DNA of 64,000 nucleotides from Phoronis australis (taxonomy: Eukaryota; Phoronida; Phoronidae), in assembly GCA_002633005.1 (NCBI GenBank), contig NMRA01000686.1:69845-133844 (forward strand). Direction: 5' to 3'. The notes beneath the pieces were generated by a model. It saw only the letters and a list, made by a program, of their open reading frames with translations, had not been told where the DNA came from and made no database searches. This document shows, one piece after another, positions 47,182 through 59,004 of the stretch (positions within the stretch are counted from its first letter, which is position 1; each line of letters begins with the position of its first letter). The position numbers and the translations under genes were made by a program.

Positions 47182-47723
47182 TCGCAATTGTACACCGCGG
47201 CATCGTTCAGTTGTACCTATACCATGCAAGTCTGACATATTTAACAGTTAAACCTGGGTCTGACCAAGTCTAAAGTTAAACATAGTTTAAGATCTTAATA
47301 CAGGTCTAAAGGATATAGATCTCGTTGGTGAAATGAAAACTGACATAGACCAGGTCTAAACTGGAGTTAAACCAGGTTTTACAAGACCACTGGTCTAAAA
47401 GTTATACCACCTTTATGAAATGCAGATTATCATTAAACCTGGTCTTAGTCCAGTTTAAACCAGGTTTAACTTTAAACCACCTTTATGAAATCGGCTGCAA
47501 TAGTTTCTTTGTTGGGTTTACCCAGCTCGTTACAGTGGGGTGCCTTTGATACTTTAAACCTGGTTTTACTGAACCAGCTCGCTAGTCTAGCAAAACCAGG
47601 CTTTCAGACTCTTAAATCATGTTGGTGAAATGCAAGTCAGGTCTAAAACTACATCAGGTTTACGAAGATCAGGTTTAAGTTATAAACCTGGTTTTTTTTA
47701 AACCACCTTCATGAAATCGGCTG
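47127..47723. repeat. Repeat with CAGCCGATTTCAT ends and AAACCTGGT internal repeats
   Basis: CAGCCGATTTCAT at 47127 is matched by ATGAAATCGGCTG at 47485 and again at 47711, each preceded by TTTAAACCACCTTYATGAAATC. Between them AAACCTGGT and ACCAGGTTT recur more than ten times in both orientations, so the DNA could fold in several ways. It resembles nested copies of one MITE family, overlapping the right arm of the foldback at 46512. Confidence 0.65.
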
Positions 47724-48663
47724 ATGGCGTTTACAAGTAAGTCCAACTTTACCGCAAAACGTACACCATCAGGACTCGCGCGCACCGAATGAATAGCCTG
47801 AACAACGAGAAAAAAAAAACGCCAACCTCTCCTCTTGTGACAAATATGAGCAATTAAGAACGTTTCGGTCAATTTCAGTTTTTATTGGCGAAGGCAGACA
47901 GTTGAATTTAATGCAATATTTTATGCGCAAAAATATCCGGCAATAAATTTGAAGTATATGTTAAATTGTATTTCAGTTCAAAGTTGGCGGACTTGGGTAA
48001 TTGCATTATTCGGAAAAGAAGAAACTTGTCGCTGCCGAAAGCAAGCATGGGTCCTTTCCCAAGTGCATGACGTGATTGTGAAGACGTCTGGTGTCAGTTT
48101 TGCGAATTTACCATTAAAAACAGTGCTGGTGCAGACATAACAGAATAAATGAAACTGTCATGAACCAATTTATTTTAGTATTACGATTTTTGGGCCAAAA
48201 GTAAGAAATCTGCTTTTGTGTTATTTAGTAAAATAATTGATCACCGAAGTGGTTCTTGATGAAATGTTGATGCTGTACGAATGAATCATCAAACTCAACA
48301 TATTGTGTGACTACTGCTCGCAAAAAGTTACAATGAGGTCCATTACAAAAAGAAGTTATATGGAGTTGAACAAAAATAAATAGAGAATCCTACACGACTC
48401 TCGTGTTTGTGACATGGGCAAATTAAAAATCTTGGACTTATCGTCAAAATCCCGATGTACAGTTGTTTTTACGACCAGCCGAGCAGTATTGGTTTACGAA
48501 GTGTCCTGGGAATGCACATGCAGTGAAGAAGTGACTCTGTTTACTTTCACCAAAAAGGACATGTATTTTTGATGAGATATGTATCATGAGTGAATAATTC
48601 CCCAAAATCATTCTACATTTAAAACACATTCATTGCAGTCGAACTACAACACTCATGCGATAC
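47724..48663. other. Intron; no gene recognised
   Basis: Anonymous sequence from the end of the repeats to the ankyrin exon donor. Confidence 0.4.
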
Positions 48664-48765
48664 CTTGTTTACGGCGGTTACGTCACAGCTGTCTTCCATG
48701 GACAGAAGCTCCACTATCTCTGCATGTCCACCTGCTGATGCCTTGTGCAGCGGTGTCGCTCCCGA
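48664..48765 (-). CDS. Ankyrin-protease gene, ankyrin repeat exon 7
   Basis: This 102-nt exon, phase 0 at both ends, follows TTACTTCAG and ends AACAAG|GTATCG. It encodes SGATPLHKASAGGHAEIVEL and continues to a longer, irregular loop, MEDSCDVTAVNK. TPLH, GGH and EIVELL are the canonical ankyrin landmarks. The extra residue and the unusual loop suggest it is the last full repeat before the cap at 34500, 14 kb away. Confidence 0.85.
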
Positions 48766-50026
48766 CTGAAGTAAGAGAGCAAAAATGAGAGAATGTTGGT
48801 CAGAATTATACACAGTGACAGGGTGTCAAGTTATATAATTATCCAGTAAAGAACTTCACCATCAGTTCCATACTTAAGAAATGGGTGGCTCAAAAGAAGT
48901 CGACTAAAACTTGACATTTTAAAACTCAGTCAAAACGTGAGCAAGATTTCTTAAATGTTCTTGAGATATGTTGTAGTCACGTGATTAAAAATATTTTAAA
49001 CATGATAACTTGATATTCTAAAATGATTACAACAGCGAGAGCGACATTTATTTAGTGAGTGATGTGGAAATCCAAGTAAAGAAGTAACCCATTGTACAAC
49101 TCCGTGTGACTTAAAAAACTATTTCTAGGTATTAAAGTCGCGTCCACGTCACGTCTTTGCACGTCACGTCACGCACAGAGGAAAGCAAGAGAAAATATAA
49201 ACGCTTACAACGAAATCATAAATGCTAATTAATTAATTAAATCGCCCAGCGATTGATCTTAGACATGTCTTGTGTGCTCATCATCGTTGTTCTAATAACT
49301 AGTTCAACCATAGACTATAGTACATGCACAGCCAACTACGTAAATTTTCAATGTGCGACATATGTCATCTTATGTACGCTTCTTGCAAAGTCTCTTCTAT
49401 ACTGAATATTGATCCTATAAAAACATGATGGATACACGGAATTCCATGTGTGGGCATTAATGCGTATGACTGGTCGAAAGTATACCTGTCACTTTGCAAC
49501 CACTTGCACTGGACTTAGGCCCGGGTTCGAGGCTCCCTTGATTTTGTTCACTTCGATAACTGAATGTTTTAAAAATTGTAACTATTCAAGTTAGAGGTGG
49601 TAGCCATACTACGTGACTGTGAACTGAAATGGGTTTCCAACATTTCAAACAATGGGAATGACTGAATGTTATAACGTCAGTTTCGTTACTTTAACCAGTG
49701 AGAAGCCATGATGAACAACGTATTAAGTTTACATAGTCCACGGGATTTTTCATTTTAAGCTTGAGTGCACGCTTGCGCAGCTTAAACTTTATGGAGTCTT
49801 AGTCCATGAAAATACCATCAACTGCATGTAGTGCCAAAATGATTTTTGTTGTAGTAGACAGTAAAATAATGCAAGAATTCCACGTCACAATACACTAACC
49901 ATAAGCTGAGATGTTACGTTTAGAGAGTGGCACCTCCTCTTGGATAATGACCAAAAAATGTCAGAGTTGCAAATCTGTTGTCTATCATCTATAATTCAAT
50001 AAAACGACATGTTTGCCATTAATTAC
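48766..50026. other. Intron; no gene recognised
   Basis: Anonymous AT-rich DNA. It includes a CACGTCACGTCTTTGCACGTCACGTCACG stretch near 49145-49173 with repeated ACGTCACGT, possibly chance. Confidence 0.4.
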
Positions 50027-50125
50027 CTCCGCACGAACATTTACGTTGGCCCCGTGATGAAGCAGTCGCTGTATCACTTGTGTATGACCCCGCTCTGCTG
50101 CCCTGTGTAGCGGTGTCTTGCCACA
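50027..50125 (-). CDS. Ankyrin-protease gene, ankyrin repeat exon 6
   Basis: This 99-nt exon, phase 0 at both ends, follows ACATGTAG and ends GCGGAG|GTAATT. It encodes CGKTPLHRAAERGHTQVIQR and then LLHHGANVNVRAE, a textbook 33-residue ankyrin repeat. Its flanking intron sequence (GTAATTAATGGC after the donor, GATCAACG... before the acceptor) is shared with exons 2-5, evidence of duplication as exon plus flanks. Confidence 0.9.
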
Positions 50126-50929
50126 CTACATGTACATGTATGTAATATATAACGGATATTTGTGAATGAACGATCAACGATTAGTGAAAATCAACATCCA
50201 CGGACACAGTGAACTTGTAAGGTGGCGATTAAAAGCAGACGGTCATCAATTCGTTCTAACGAATTGACCTGTACAGGTAACTCGCACTGCATTGTCTCTA
50301 CCAGCCTACTAGGCCATGGGCCGTAGGCCACAGGAGGCCTAGAAAACCACTTCTGTGACGATTTTAGGGGGGCAATTTAATTCAGGTGTTTTTGATGTCA
50401 CAAATCATTGTACTTTATGAATCAAAAAAGTTCCCAAGTTTAAACTTGCACATTTTTGTGAAACTTGGTGTTAAAATTGTGCCCATTCAGCAACTGTTAC
50501 ATGGAATTAAAAAACATTAGAAAAGAAGACAATTAAGTGTCCATAAAGGATGATACTGCAGATAATATTCCTTCAGGCTGTATTAAGTCATAATAAACAC
50601 AAACTTTGATATATTTTTCAATTAAAACGTAGAAGTATGGAAGAAATATGAATTTATGGGTGCTACCTGGTGGTGAAATATGGAACTATCATTCATATTA
50701 TTTTATGCTGTTTTTACCGTTGGTACAAAAACAATCACTGCTACAGGTTCAAAGCATACAATTGTTCAAAAAACGACGACAAAAGTGTAGAATAGCAACA
50801 AATACAATTGGACGAAGTACAAAATGCCGAGAAATTAACAAGGTAAAAAGCCATTACTCGAGAAGTAAATATGAAAATAAAAAATGTTTTACAAATCACC
50901 AGGCTCACTGGACCAGTTACTAGCCTGGT

Positions 50930-53390
50930 TTCTGTCTCTTGATGAGATGTCTATCCAATTTCCTCCGTCTGGGATGCGTCTGGGGTCCATCACACTGTTA
51001 CTCATCACCTGACTCAATTTCATCACTAACGTTGACATTCCCACAGTTTTGGCACTTGCACATTTCAGTACATTTTAGTCCAGCATTTACAGAAGATCAA
51101 ATGTTTGTTTAACAACAATTCACTCTGATTCAGTTTTGAACTAAGGAATTATAGAATAGGGTAAATTCTCTGTAATTTCAATTTCGGATTTCTAGTTCGG
51201 ACACATACATTACAACCACACTTGGATAAAAATTCCTCAAGGAGTGACTTTAACAGAGTCAAATGCAATACTTCCCCATGCGAGCTTGTTCGTTGCTACA
51301 CAACTTCAAAGCAAAACTCTTGAAGTACATCTGTGAAAATTTCACTATCGTTAGATTTCTGTTTTGTCAGTAGTCTTGTGAAGCTTTTGTAGCAAAAACG
51401 ATGGATTTGACTTCGAGTGCAACCAGATCACTTCCCTGTACTCTGGTCAAAAGGTCCATGCCATTTCCAGTCATAGCAGCATCCAAAAACAACCCACCTA
51501 CAACCAAGCAAATTAAAAATAAAAACGGTTGTCGGAGTTTAAAAATATGGAACGCATTGTAGGCCTGTCCTACAAAATGATATATGCTATCATGTACTCA
51601 ATTCTTTATTACAAGAACTGAATGGAAGTAAAATAATAATCAAAACACAGATAGTAAACACTCAAAATAAGACATGCATAAAGACGGCCTAGTGTTTTGT
51701 GCTCAAAAGTGAAAAAGATATCCATGAGCTTGTATGCAAAATGGTCTTGAAAACAATTTTTTATTTGAAAGTTTACATAAAATATCAAATATGCACACAA
51801 GTCTTTACAAACATGCAAGTATTCTATATTGTACTTTCACTCAAATAAGTTTTGTTATTTCAAAAAACACATAAAAGTAGAACTTTTGAAGATAGTGTTC
51901 CAACAACACTGTACAAAATTACTTTGAAAGCAAACGAAAAAAACTATGTTGAATGAGTAAAAACTCAATAAAAATGACTGTTCTCAAAATATTTGCTATG
52001 TGCTTTGTTATTCTTCAACCATATGTGTGAAGCTGCACCTACATCTGAAATTCAGGCACCTATTCACCTTTTAGCAAAACCTGAGAGTAAAAGTAGCTTG
52101 AAAATGTTAAAGGTGGTGCTCCAGATATACAATGTAGGTGCACTCTGTAGTCAATAATTACATTATAGTAGAACTAGTGTAACTAAAACGACGAGCGTAG
52201 GTGGCAAAATATATTAAAATATCGCCACGTTTTGAGCAATGCGCTCTTTGTCAAGGGTGTGCTATGGACTACTTTATATTTTTATTCTTGTGTAACCACA
52301 CGGCATACCAACATCTGTTTGATTTCAATAATGATGTTGATGACCAATCACCTGGGTCCAGTGCGTAATCTCCAAACTCAGACTCAAAGCCTAACTATCC
52401 ACAGTGTACAATTCAAGTGAATTTACTAGAATTTTGGCATGCAATTGGTCAGTTTTCGAACTGAGCTTTGAGTATGGAGATTACCTCTCCTCCGGCTCCT
52501 GGATATTACAAAAAGTATAATTTTGATAGACATCTTGCACCATGCCCAGAGTTATGGTTACTGAAAAAATAACAATGTACACTGAAGAAAATGGTCATCT
52601 TTTTATTGGATTGTGTGCCTACGTGCATTTGAATGCCATATCACACGGGCCGATTATTCAGTAAATTACTGTATATGGATGATCGATCCAAACACAAGCA
52701 GGCCAGACACATATTCCAGGGAACACAGTCTTTTTACGAGTTCCGCATATGAGGGTTTTCCAGTCAGTTTGTACCTTTGCCAACTCGCACCCTAGTCGAA
52801 CCATACACGTGCTAAAAACATTACTAATAAATTTTCATTTTCATTCACTAAATAAAGGGTAAAAGTGAGTCGTTTTGCATAAATATGGCACGATTGATCG
52901 ATGTTTGCCAAATTACAAAGTTTTGAAATACGTTTGAATTTTGACATGGGTACGTGTTGATTTTGGTATAAAATGACCTGTTTCCTGCTGAGGCTCTGAA
53001 TCAGTGACTTGCATCAATTTATCATACTCCCACAACAAATTAACACTCACCATCATCTTGGTCGTTATCATGGGGTTCTATTCTTGGAATACTTTATAGT
53101 TTCGAAATATTTTCTCTTTGCTCTTTCAATCTTTGCAACACCAGTACGCTTGTATAACAAGATTTGTGAGACTACTGCCTGAAACCCACGGCCACGCCAA
53201 TCCCTGAAGTTACTTGATGCAAACGCCAACTGGTGACACACATTGTGCTCATTGCTGTCTTCATCTCCAAGGGAAAGTCATTCTTTCACACAATCAATGC
53301 TCTTTGTCCATGTCACTTTCGAGAAACTCAGCAAATCAGATGAATTTCGTGCTTGAAAGTGTACGCAGCAATGATTGACAGCATCTCTAA
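50930..53390 (-). pseudogene. Decayed ORF of a multicopy marine-invertebrate repeat family
   Basis: Pieces of one reading frame can be followed on the minus strand. They are SSDLLSFSKVTWTKSIDCVKE near 53345-53290, then GNGMDLLTRVQGSDLVALEV and, after a frameshift, HRFCYKSFTRLLTKQKSN near 51480-51360, and GLKCTEMCKCQNCGN near 51085-51040. The order of an S-F-x-x-x-W-x-K start, a DLVA-x-E...YH-x-x-CY-x-x-F/YT centre and a terminal C-x-C cluster is one I recall from abundant uncharacterised ORFs in marine invertebrate genomes. Stops and frameshifts break it. It lies in an intron of the ankyrin gene, in the same orientation. Function unknown. Confidence 0.4.
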
Positions 53391-53833
53391 AGGAGCCGCC
53401 ATGTTAGATTAGGTCTGCAATTACTCAATTTCTGAGCTTGTGATTGGCTAAAATGTCATCTGGTGCTAGTCTTTTGTTGGACTTAGCGCTACCTCTTGTT
53501 CAATAACGTAACATTTGGACTGACAACAAAAATGTGTAACTTAAAACGTGGGAACTTTTCAGGTATCAATTGCTTAATGGTATATCTAGCCATACAGAAA
53601 AAAATCAAGTTGCCACCCTAAAATGGTCACATGATGAAATGACTGGAGCTAAGGCCCATGGCCTATACGCAGTTTCGACAGTTATCAAAAAGAAAAGCAG
53701 ACTACATTTAATTTAACACTTTTATGGACACATTAGATTGTGAAAAACATCAACAAAATTTGTTTCCAATAAGTTGTAGTCATCGTTCTTTAAGCAACTA
53801 GTTCAACAAAACAACCTCCGTGTCATTAATTAC

Positions 53834-53932
53834 CTTATCAGTGACATTCACACTGGCCTTGTTGGCCAGTAGTAACTCCGCTATCCCTGTATGACCGAAC
53901 TGTGCTGCCCTGTGCAGCGGTGTGCAGTCCAG
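53834..53932 (-). CDS. Ankyrin-protease gene, ankyrin repeat exon 5
   Basis: This 99-nt exon follows CACATAG, ends GATAAG|GTAATT, and is phase 0 at both ends. It encodes LDCTPLHRAAQFGHTGIAEL and LLANKASVNVTDK. Donor-side intron sequence GTAATTAATGACA is the same as for exons 2 and 3. The LLxANKA core is shared with exons 3 and 4, indicating recent common origin. Confidence 0.9.
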
Positions 53933-54290
53933 CTATGTGATACATAATAGAGATATGTTAATGGACGATCAACGTTGAGAGCAAATTAACATCCACGGGG
54001 AAAGTGACCTTCTCCCAAGGTCGCGTCAAAAAGCAGGGGACCTTTTTTGTTCAAACAAATTAGGAACAGTTTAATTAACTTGCATTTTAATTCACATGTA
54101 CAGGTGAGTAACACTGCCTCCGAGTCTATGGCGCTTTGGAGATTATCGAACGGAAAGCAGATGACAATCAATTTGACATTACTTAGGGACACTAGATTGT
54201 GGAAAATATCAACAGAAATGGTTCCACATCAGTTTAGTCATTGTAAACACCTAGTTCAATCAAACAATCTGTATGTCATTAATTACGTAC

Positions 54291-54388
54291 GTTATCATGG
54301 ACATCAATTGTGGCCTTGTTGGCCACTAACAGCTCCACTATCTGTGAATGACCACCCTCTACCGCCCAGTGCAGCGGTGTCTGCCCCC
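54291..54388 (-). pseudogene. Ankyrin repeat exon 4, frameshifted
   Basis: The frame with TPLHWAVEGGHSQIVELLVA and NKATIDVHDN is clearly an ankyrin repeat, but the block between the ATAG acceptor and ACA is 8 bases rather than the 9 in its sister exons. Read from the acceptor in phase 0 it meets TAG at codon 10. The missing base falls in a run of Gs. The donor region is also altered, AAC|GTACGTAATT, offering GTACGT or GTAATT four bases later. The exon is either dead and skipped, which keeps the frame since all neighbours are phase 0, or the G run is a sequencing error. Confidence 0.75.
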
Positions 54389-54399
54389 CTATGTAATAC

Positions 54400-56431
54400 A
54401 TAATAGAGATGTTTGAATGGACGATCAACGTTGAATGCAAATTACATGTAACATACACGGAGGAAAGTGAACTTGTACGGTGATAATCAAAAGCAGACGG
54501 TATTCAATTTGCTTTAACGAATTCAGGACACTTTAGTGGGCTAAAACATCATTTCACCAGTTCAGGTAAGTCACACCGTATTGTTTATCCAAATCTAGGC
54601 AGCTTTGGAAGTTATTGAGGCGAAAGCAGACGACATTTAATTTGGCAATATTTAGGGTCATTGAATTATGAAAAATATCAACAAAATCTGAGCTATGTCC
54701 CAATAAAACATGGATGTCTTCAAACTAGGTGTACACCTTACTTGGATGACAACCAACAAGTTGAGAAGCAAACGCCACCTTTAGGTATCCATTTATATTT
54801 AAACAATCAGCTAAATTGGTTGCTCCATCGGGAGGGGAAAACAGTGATGAGTCGTGAAAAAGTTAGTGGCGTTATGAAACCAGAAGCTGTTCAACCTGTT
54901 GGATAAATTTCACACCCAAAGGGTGAATAAGATGGTTGTAAAAAGTTAATACATCTGGCGATGAAAATAAAGCCAAGGATGAAACACAGGCATGAGTTTG
55001 GTGGTACATGTAGTCATAGACTATAGTACATGGACCGCCAACTCTGTATACTGTGCTTTCAGTGGACGAAATCTGTGCCGTTTTGTACAAGCCCCGTTAC
55101 GTCATTATTCACTAACGTCACGTGGCCAAATTATCTAGTGTAATTACCGGCACGTACGTCGTCTGCTAATCATAGTCAGTCGTTATGGGACGGTTTGGAA
55201 ATCCAGTTTTACATTTTATGAACTTTACCGTAGTTGGCTACAGAATGACCCTATTTTATAAAAACTAGCAACGCCGACAAACGTCTACACAAATTGCACC
55301 ATGTGCAGCTCCTGGTTTAAACAAGGGCCTTTTTAAAGTTTGATCAGGTATAAATAACGCCACAGACGTGGAAGTTCACCGAAATACTTCTACCTCACAC
55401 ATGTGAAATTCCCCCGTCTCCGAAAACTTGAGAACCCGACAAAAATAATAATGATGAAATACCGGTGATGATAATCTTACACTTTGTTAATTTACTTCAC
55501 CTACACAATTAGGAATATACGCTAAAAATAAACTCATTCGAGTAAGAGCCACGTGAGTCCCTAGGCCAACCCCAATATGGTAGAACCAAGAAGTGTAGTA
55601 GTATAGGGGAGTTCACTTGTGAGTTCTCTGTTACCGCAAATACTAGCGCCACCAAGTGGTGAACAAGATTTCCTAAGGATCCAGAAAGGTAAGGATTATC
55701 TGTTATTCAATAATATGATACATTGCCTTTCATTTTGTGTGTTCTGCGCACGGCTGTTAGACAAGTCGATCGCAGTCCCGTTGCCACTGTTGTCTGCAGT
55801 GTAGGCTAGGCCTACTGTACAGCCGGGCTGCCGTTGAGACCTACATGATTAACCTACGATGTGATCTTCAGTTTTTTGGATACTTACAATCAATGAATGC
55901 CAAATCAAAATGTCACAAGAACGATTGCCAGACGATTGTTTCTGGGTTTGTTTAAAAGGTAGCTAGAATGTATGCTTTGAGATTGTGCGTAGATGGAGAG
56001 TGAATGATCAAATCCAGTAATTAATTTATTATATGATAACCCCTAATTAGACAAATGAAACCTACTGTTAATTAAGTAATCAACTACAAAGAGTAACTAC
56101 GCTAGCGCCCTCTTAAAGATTACTTTAATCAAACAACCAAAACAATCTAATGTCTTATCTGCTATCCAAGATAGGACTCTCCACTTGTTGGACGTCTGTC
56201 CTGTTGGTGAATCTTCGAAATACACACACTGTATAGCGACAGTGTATTTGCTGTTCACTGTCTCTGGTGATGTAACACTTGCAGGCAATTTCTTCTACCC
56301 GCGAATCTTCTTGCTGGTCACAGTCTCTGGCTGATGACGCAACACTCCAGGTAGTATCTCACTACCCACAATGCAAGTGACAAGCTCTTAGTTAACTTCC
56401 TGTTCGTTAACCCTTGCCCTTGCCAAGATCC
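54400..56431. other. Intron; duplicated flank, then nothing recognised
   Basis: The first 260 bases repeat the intron flank found beside exons 2, 3, 5 and 6 (GATCAACGTTG, GAAAGTGAACTTG, GCAGACG). The rest has no recognised content apart from short open frames. Confidence 0.5.
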
Positions 56432-56820
56432 TTTCTAGAATCTTCCACGAGATGTCTATGTCGTACAATTTCGTCTGTGCACTGTAGCAAGTCTTTATAC
56501 TTCAACTACTATAGCGCATCTAATTAGCTTGTTGATTTCAGCCCACAATATAACATTCTACTTATTTAGTGATTGGCTAATAAAAACCACATGATCATAT
56601 CCACTCATATTATTGGCTGTTACAATTTGTTCTCAGAATATTCTAGAATCTCTAGAGTACTTTGACCCCAGAACCCAAAGTTGTAAACACAATCTAAAAA
56701 TAGATTTTGACGTTAAAATACATGTCAACAAGTCTGACCCCATGATTTAAAAGTACATATGCACAAATTTTGGGCAACTTAATATGGATCTATTCTTACT
56801 AATTACTTAATCAATATTTA
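56432..56820 (+). repeat. Dispersed repeat family R3, copy 2
   Basis: The block is collinear with 11137-11230 joined to 11375-11672. It carries TTCTAGAATCTTC at 56433-56445, three alternating TTC/GAA pentamers in heat-shock-element spacing. In copy 1 the first pentamer has changed. Confidence 0.75.
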
Positions 56821-58497
56821 TTCTGACAACAATCGTAGGGGTAATATGGCTGGTGACACGGTCATGGCTCAATCACAGCCACAGGGTCTCAAGTGTGTCA
56901 AAAGTCTCGGTGAAAAGGTGAAAAATCGGCATCATTTCAATTTGCCAGTTGTACCAATTAAGTTAAGCAGTGCGTCATTAAAAACTTAATTCTATGTGCC
57001 AATGATCCGTGGATCGACATTTGAGTCCTATTTTTTGCCGTTGACACCAAGACACTTTTGTCTCTATCATTCACAATCACAGTAGGGCAGGAATTATGTA
57101 GTGTAGTATACATGTAGTTTAGTGTAGGCTACCAGTCTTCTATGAACCTAGTGAGTATGAGGTTTGTTCTTGAGTCTCTCATTTATTTGTGTTCATTTGC
57201 AAGCGCTGGGAGCTGACCTTATGAATAGAGATGCAGCCTACTTGTCCAAGAACTGCAAGTTATGCTCATCACTTCCAGGAGTCCATGTTGATGAATGAAA
57301 AACAAGCTGGTATTGAATGCAGTGCCAGAGCAATATTTGATGTCCCGAATCCACCAAAAAGTTCTCGGGAAATTATATTACAGCTCTGGAATAGGCTTTG
57401 TGCATTTCTGATTATCGTCTCACAAAGCAAGTACTGGAACATCACGTGCAGAAGGGACAATTGGTCAAAATCTGTTTTTTGTATTTTACTACGGTTGATC
57501 AGATTGAAACATTTTATGAGTGGTTAGCCCGTGATTTTGAGAGAGCCAAAGTGAAACCGATGGATCTTTCAGAGTCTGAATGGTGGGCTGAAACTTTGTT
57601 ACACCCAAGCTATCTGTATCATTTTGCTTCTCGATCACAAACACCTCTGTGCGTAAATTTATTTTGAACTTTATTTATAATGCATTTCTTGGGCGAAAAG
57701 TGCTGTTGTTTACTAGTGAATTAATAGAGAGTGGCAAGGTTGGTCAGATTTTCTTGTTGTATTGGTTGCTGTATGTGTTGCCTATTTTGTACGTTTTTGG
57801 AGATTGTGATTAATGTTAGCCCCAGTTGTGGCTAGGTAACTGATATGATCTTGTGGTCTGGCTTCAGCTTATCTGAAATATTTGCTGTTATTGATAATAG
57901 GAAGGGATGTCACGACAAAAATGTTATGAGGTACTAATCAGCATTCAATCAAAATATCCAATATCCACACAACTTTATACAAAACTGAACTGAAAAGACT
58001 TAGGTGATGAGACCTAAATTTAATTCCATATGCCCACTGTTCGTCTTATCAAGTAATAGTAAATATTTCAGGTAAGTTTCAGCCTCACCACAAGATCATA
58101 TCTTTTACCTAACCACAACTAATTAAAATTCTCCAAACACGTACAAGATAAACAACACAAACACCAATGCAACCAGAAAATCTGACTAAACCTTTCCGCT
58201 CTCTATTAATTCACTAGTAAACAACAGTTCTTTTCAACAAAGAATTGCGTTAGAAACAAAGCTGAAAAATAATTTACTCACATTTGGCCACCACGGGCAT
58301 AAGTTTTTAACTTAGTCAAACTCACCAGCTGTTTCATTTCACAATTTGACCACACGGTGTGGAAATAGGCCTACTAACGTGTACAAATAACTAGTTGGTT
58401 GATATCCATTTGTGATTGTGAGATGTAGCCCTAAATTTTTAAAGTGACTTTGTGTAAACAACTAATTTAAGCAAAAGATCTGTGTGTCATTAATTAC
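56821..58497. other. Intron; unidentified open frames only
   Basis: Two overlapping plus-strand frames (57231-57667) were examined; VDQIETFYEWLARDFERAKV and its surroundings match nothing I know. No splice-consistent exon could be supported. Confidence 0.35.
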
Positions 58498-58596
58498 CTC
58501 TTCAGCTGAATCCACATTGGCGTTGTTGGCCAGTAGCAACTCTACTATCTGTGTACGACCAAACCATACAGCCCAGTGCAGCGGTGTCCGGCCCCT
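58498..58596 (-). CDS. Ankyrin-protease gene, ankyrin repeat exon 3
   Basis: This 99-nt exon follows ATTACATAG, ends GAAGAG|GTAATT, and is phase 0 at both ends. It encodes RGRTPLHWAVWFGRTQIVEL and LLANNANVDSAEE. The usual GH in the inner helix is GR here. Flanking introns are near copies of those around exons 2 and 4. Confidence 0.9.
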
Positions 58597-58905
58597 CTAT
58601 GTAATAAACATTGGAGGTGTGTGAATGAACAGCCAACGCTTAGAGCACATTAACGTCCATAGGGGAAAGTGAACTCGTGAGGTGACAATCAAAACTAGAC
58701 GACCATCAGTTAGTTCTAGAGAATTAGGGATAGCTTAATTAGCTTATATTTCATTTCACCTGTACAGGTAAGTGGCAATGTACTGTCTCAACGAGTCTAA
58801 GCAGCTTTGGAAGTTAAACAATCAAAAGCAGGCGCTTTCCCAGCGTTTTTGTCATTGTGTTGTAAACAATTACTTGAGCTACATATCCTGTGTGTCACTA
58901 ATTAC

Positions 58906-59004
58906 CTCATTACCGACATCCACCTTGGCCTTGTAGGCCACTAACAACTCCATTATCAGCGTATGACCATGCCTTGCTGCCCAGTGCAGCGGTGTCCGGC
59001 CCCA
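58906..59004 (-). CDS. Ankyrin-protease gene, ankyrin repeat exon 2
   Basis: This 99-nt exon follows TGCATAG, ends AATGAG|GTAATT, and is phase 0 at both ends. It encodes WGRTPLHWAARHGHTLIMEL and LVAYKAKVDVGNE. It is separated from exon 3 by only 309 bases, most of it sequence shared with the other intron flanks, so exons 2 and 3 probably arose by one local duplication. Confidence 0.9.

Noticed and set aside
34584-48663. Additional ankyrin exons in the 14-kb intron
   Set aside because: I searched by eye on the minus strand for TPLH-type coding sequence (AGCGGTGT and similar on the plus strand) and found none; repeat register already fits exon 7 joined directly to the cap exon.
57231-57667. 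Two overlapping frames considered as a THAP or transposase gene
   Set aside because: No zinc ligands in order, no catalytic motif, frames broken by stops; no identification possible.
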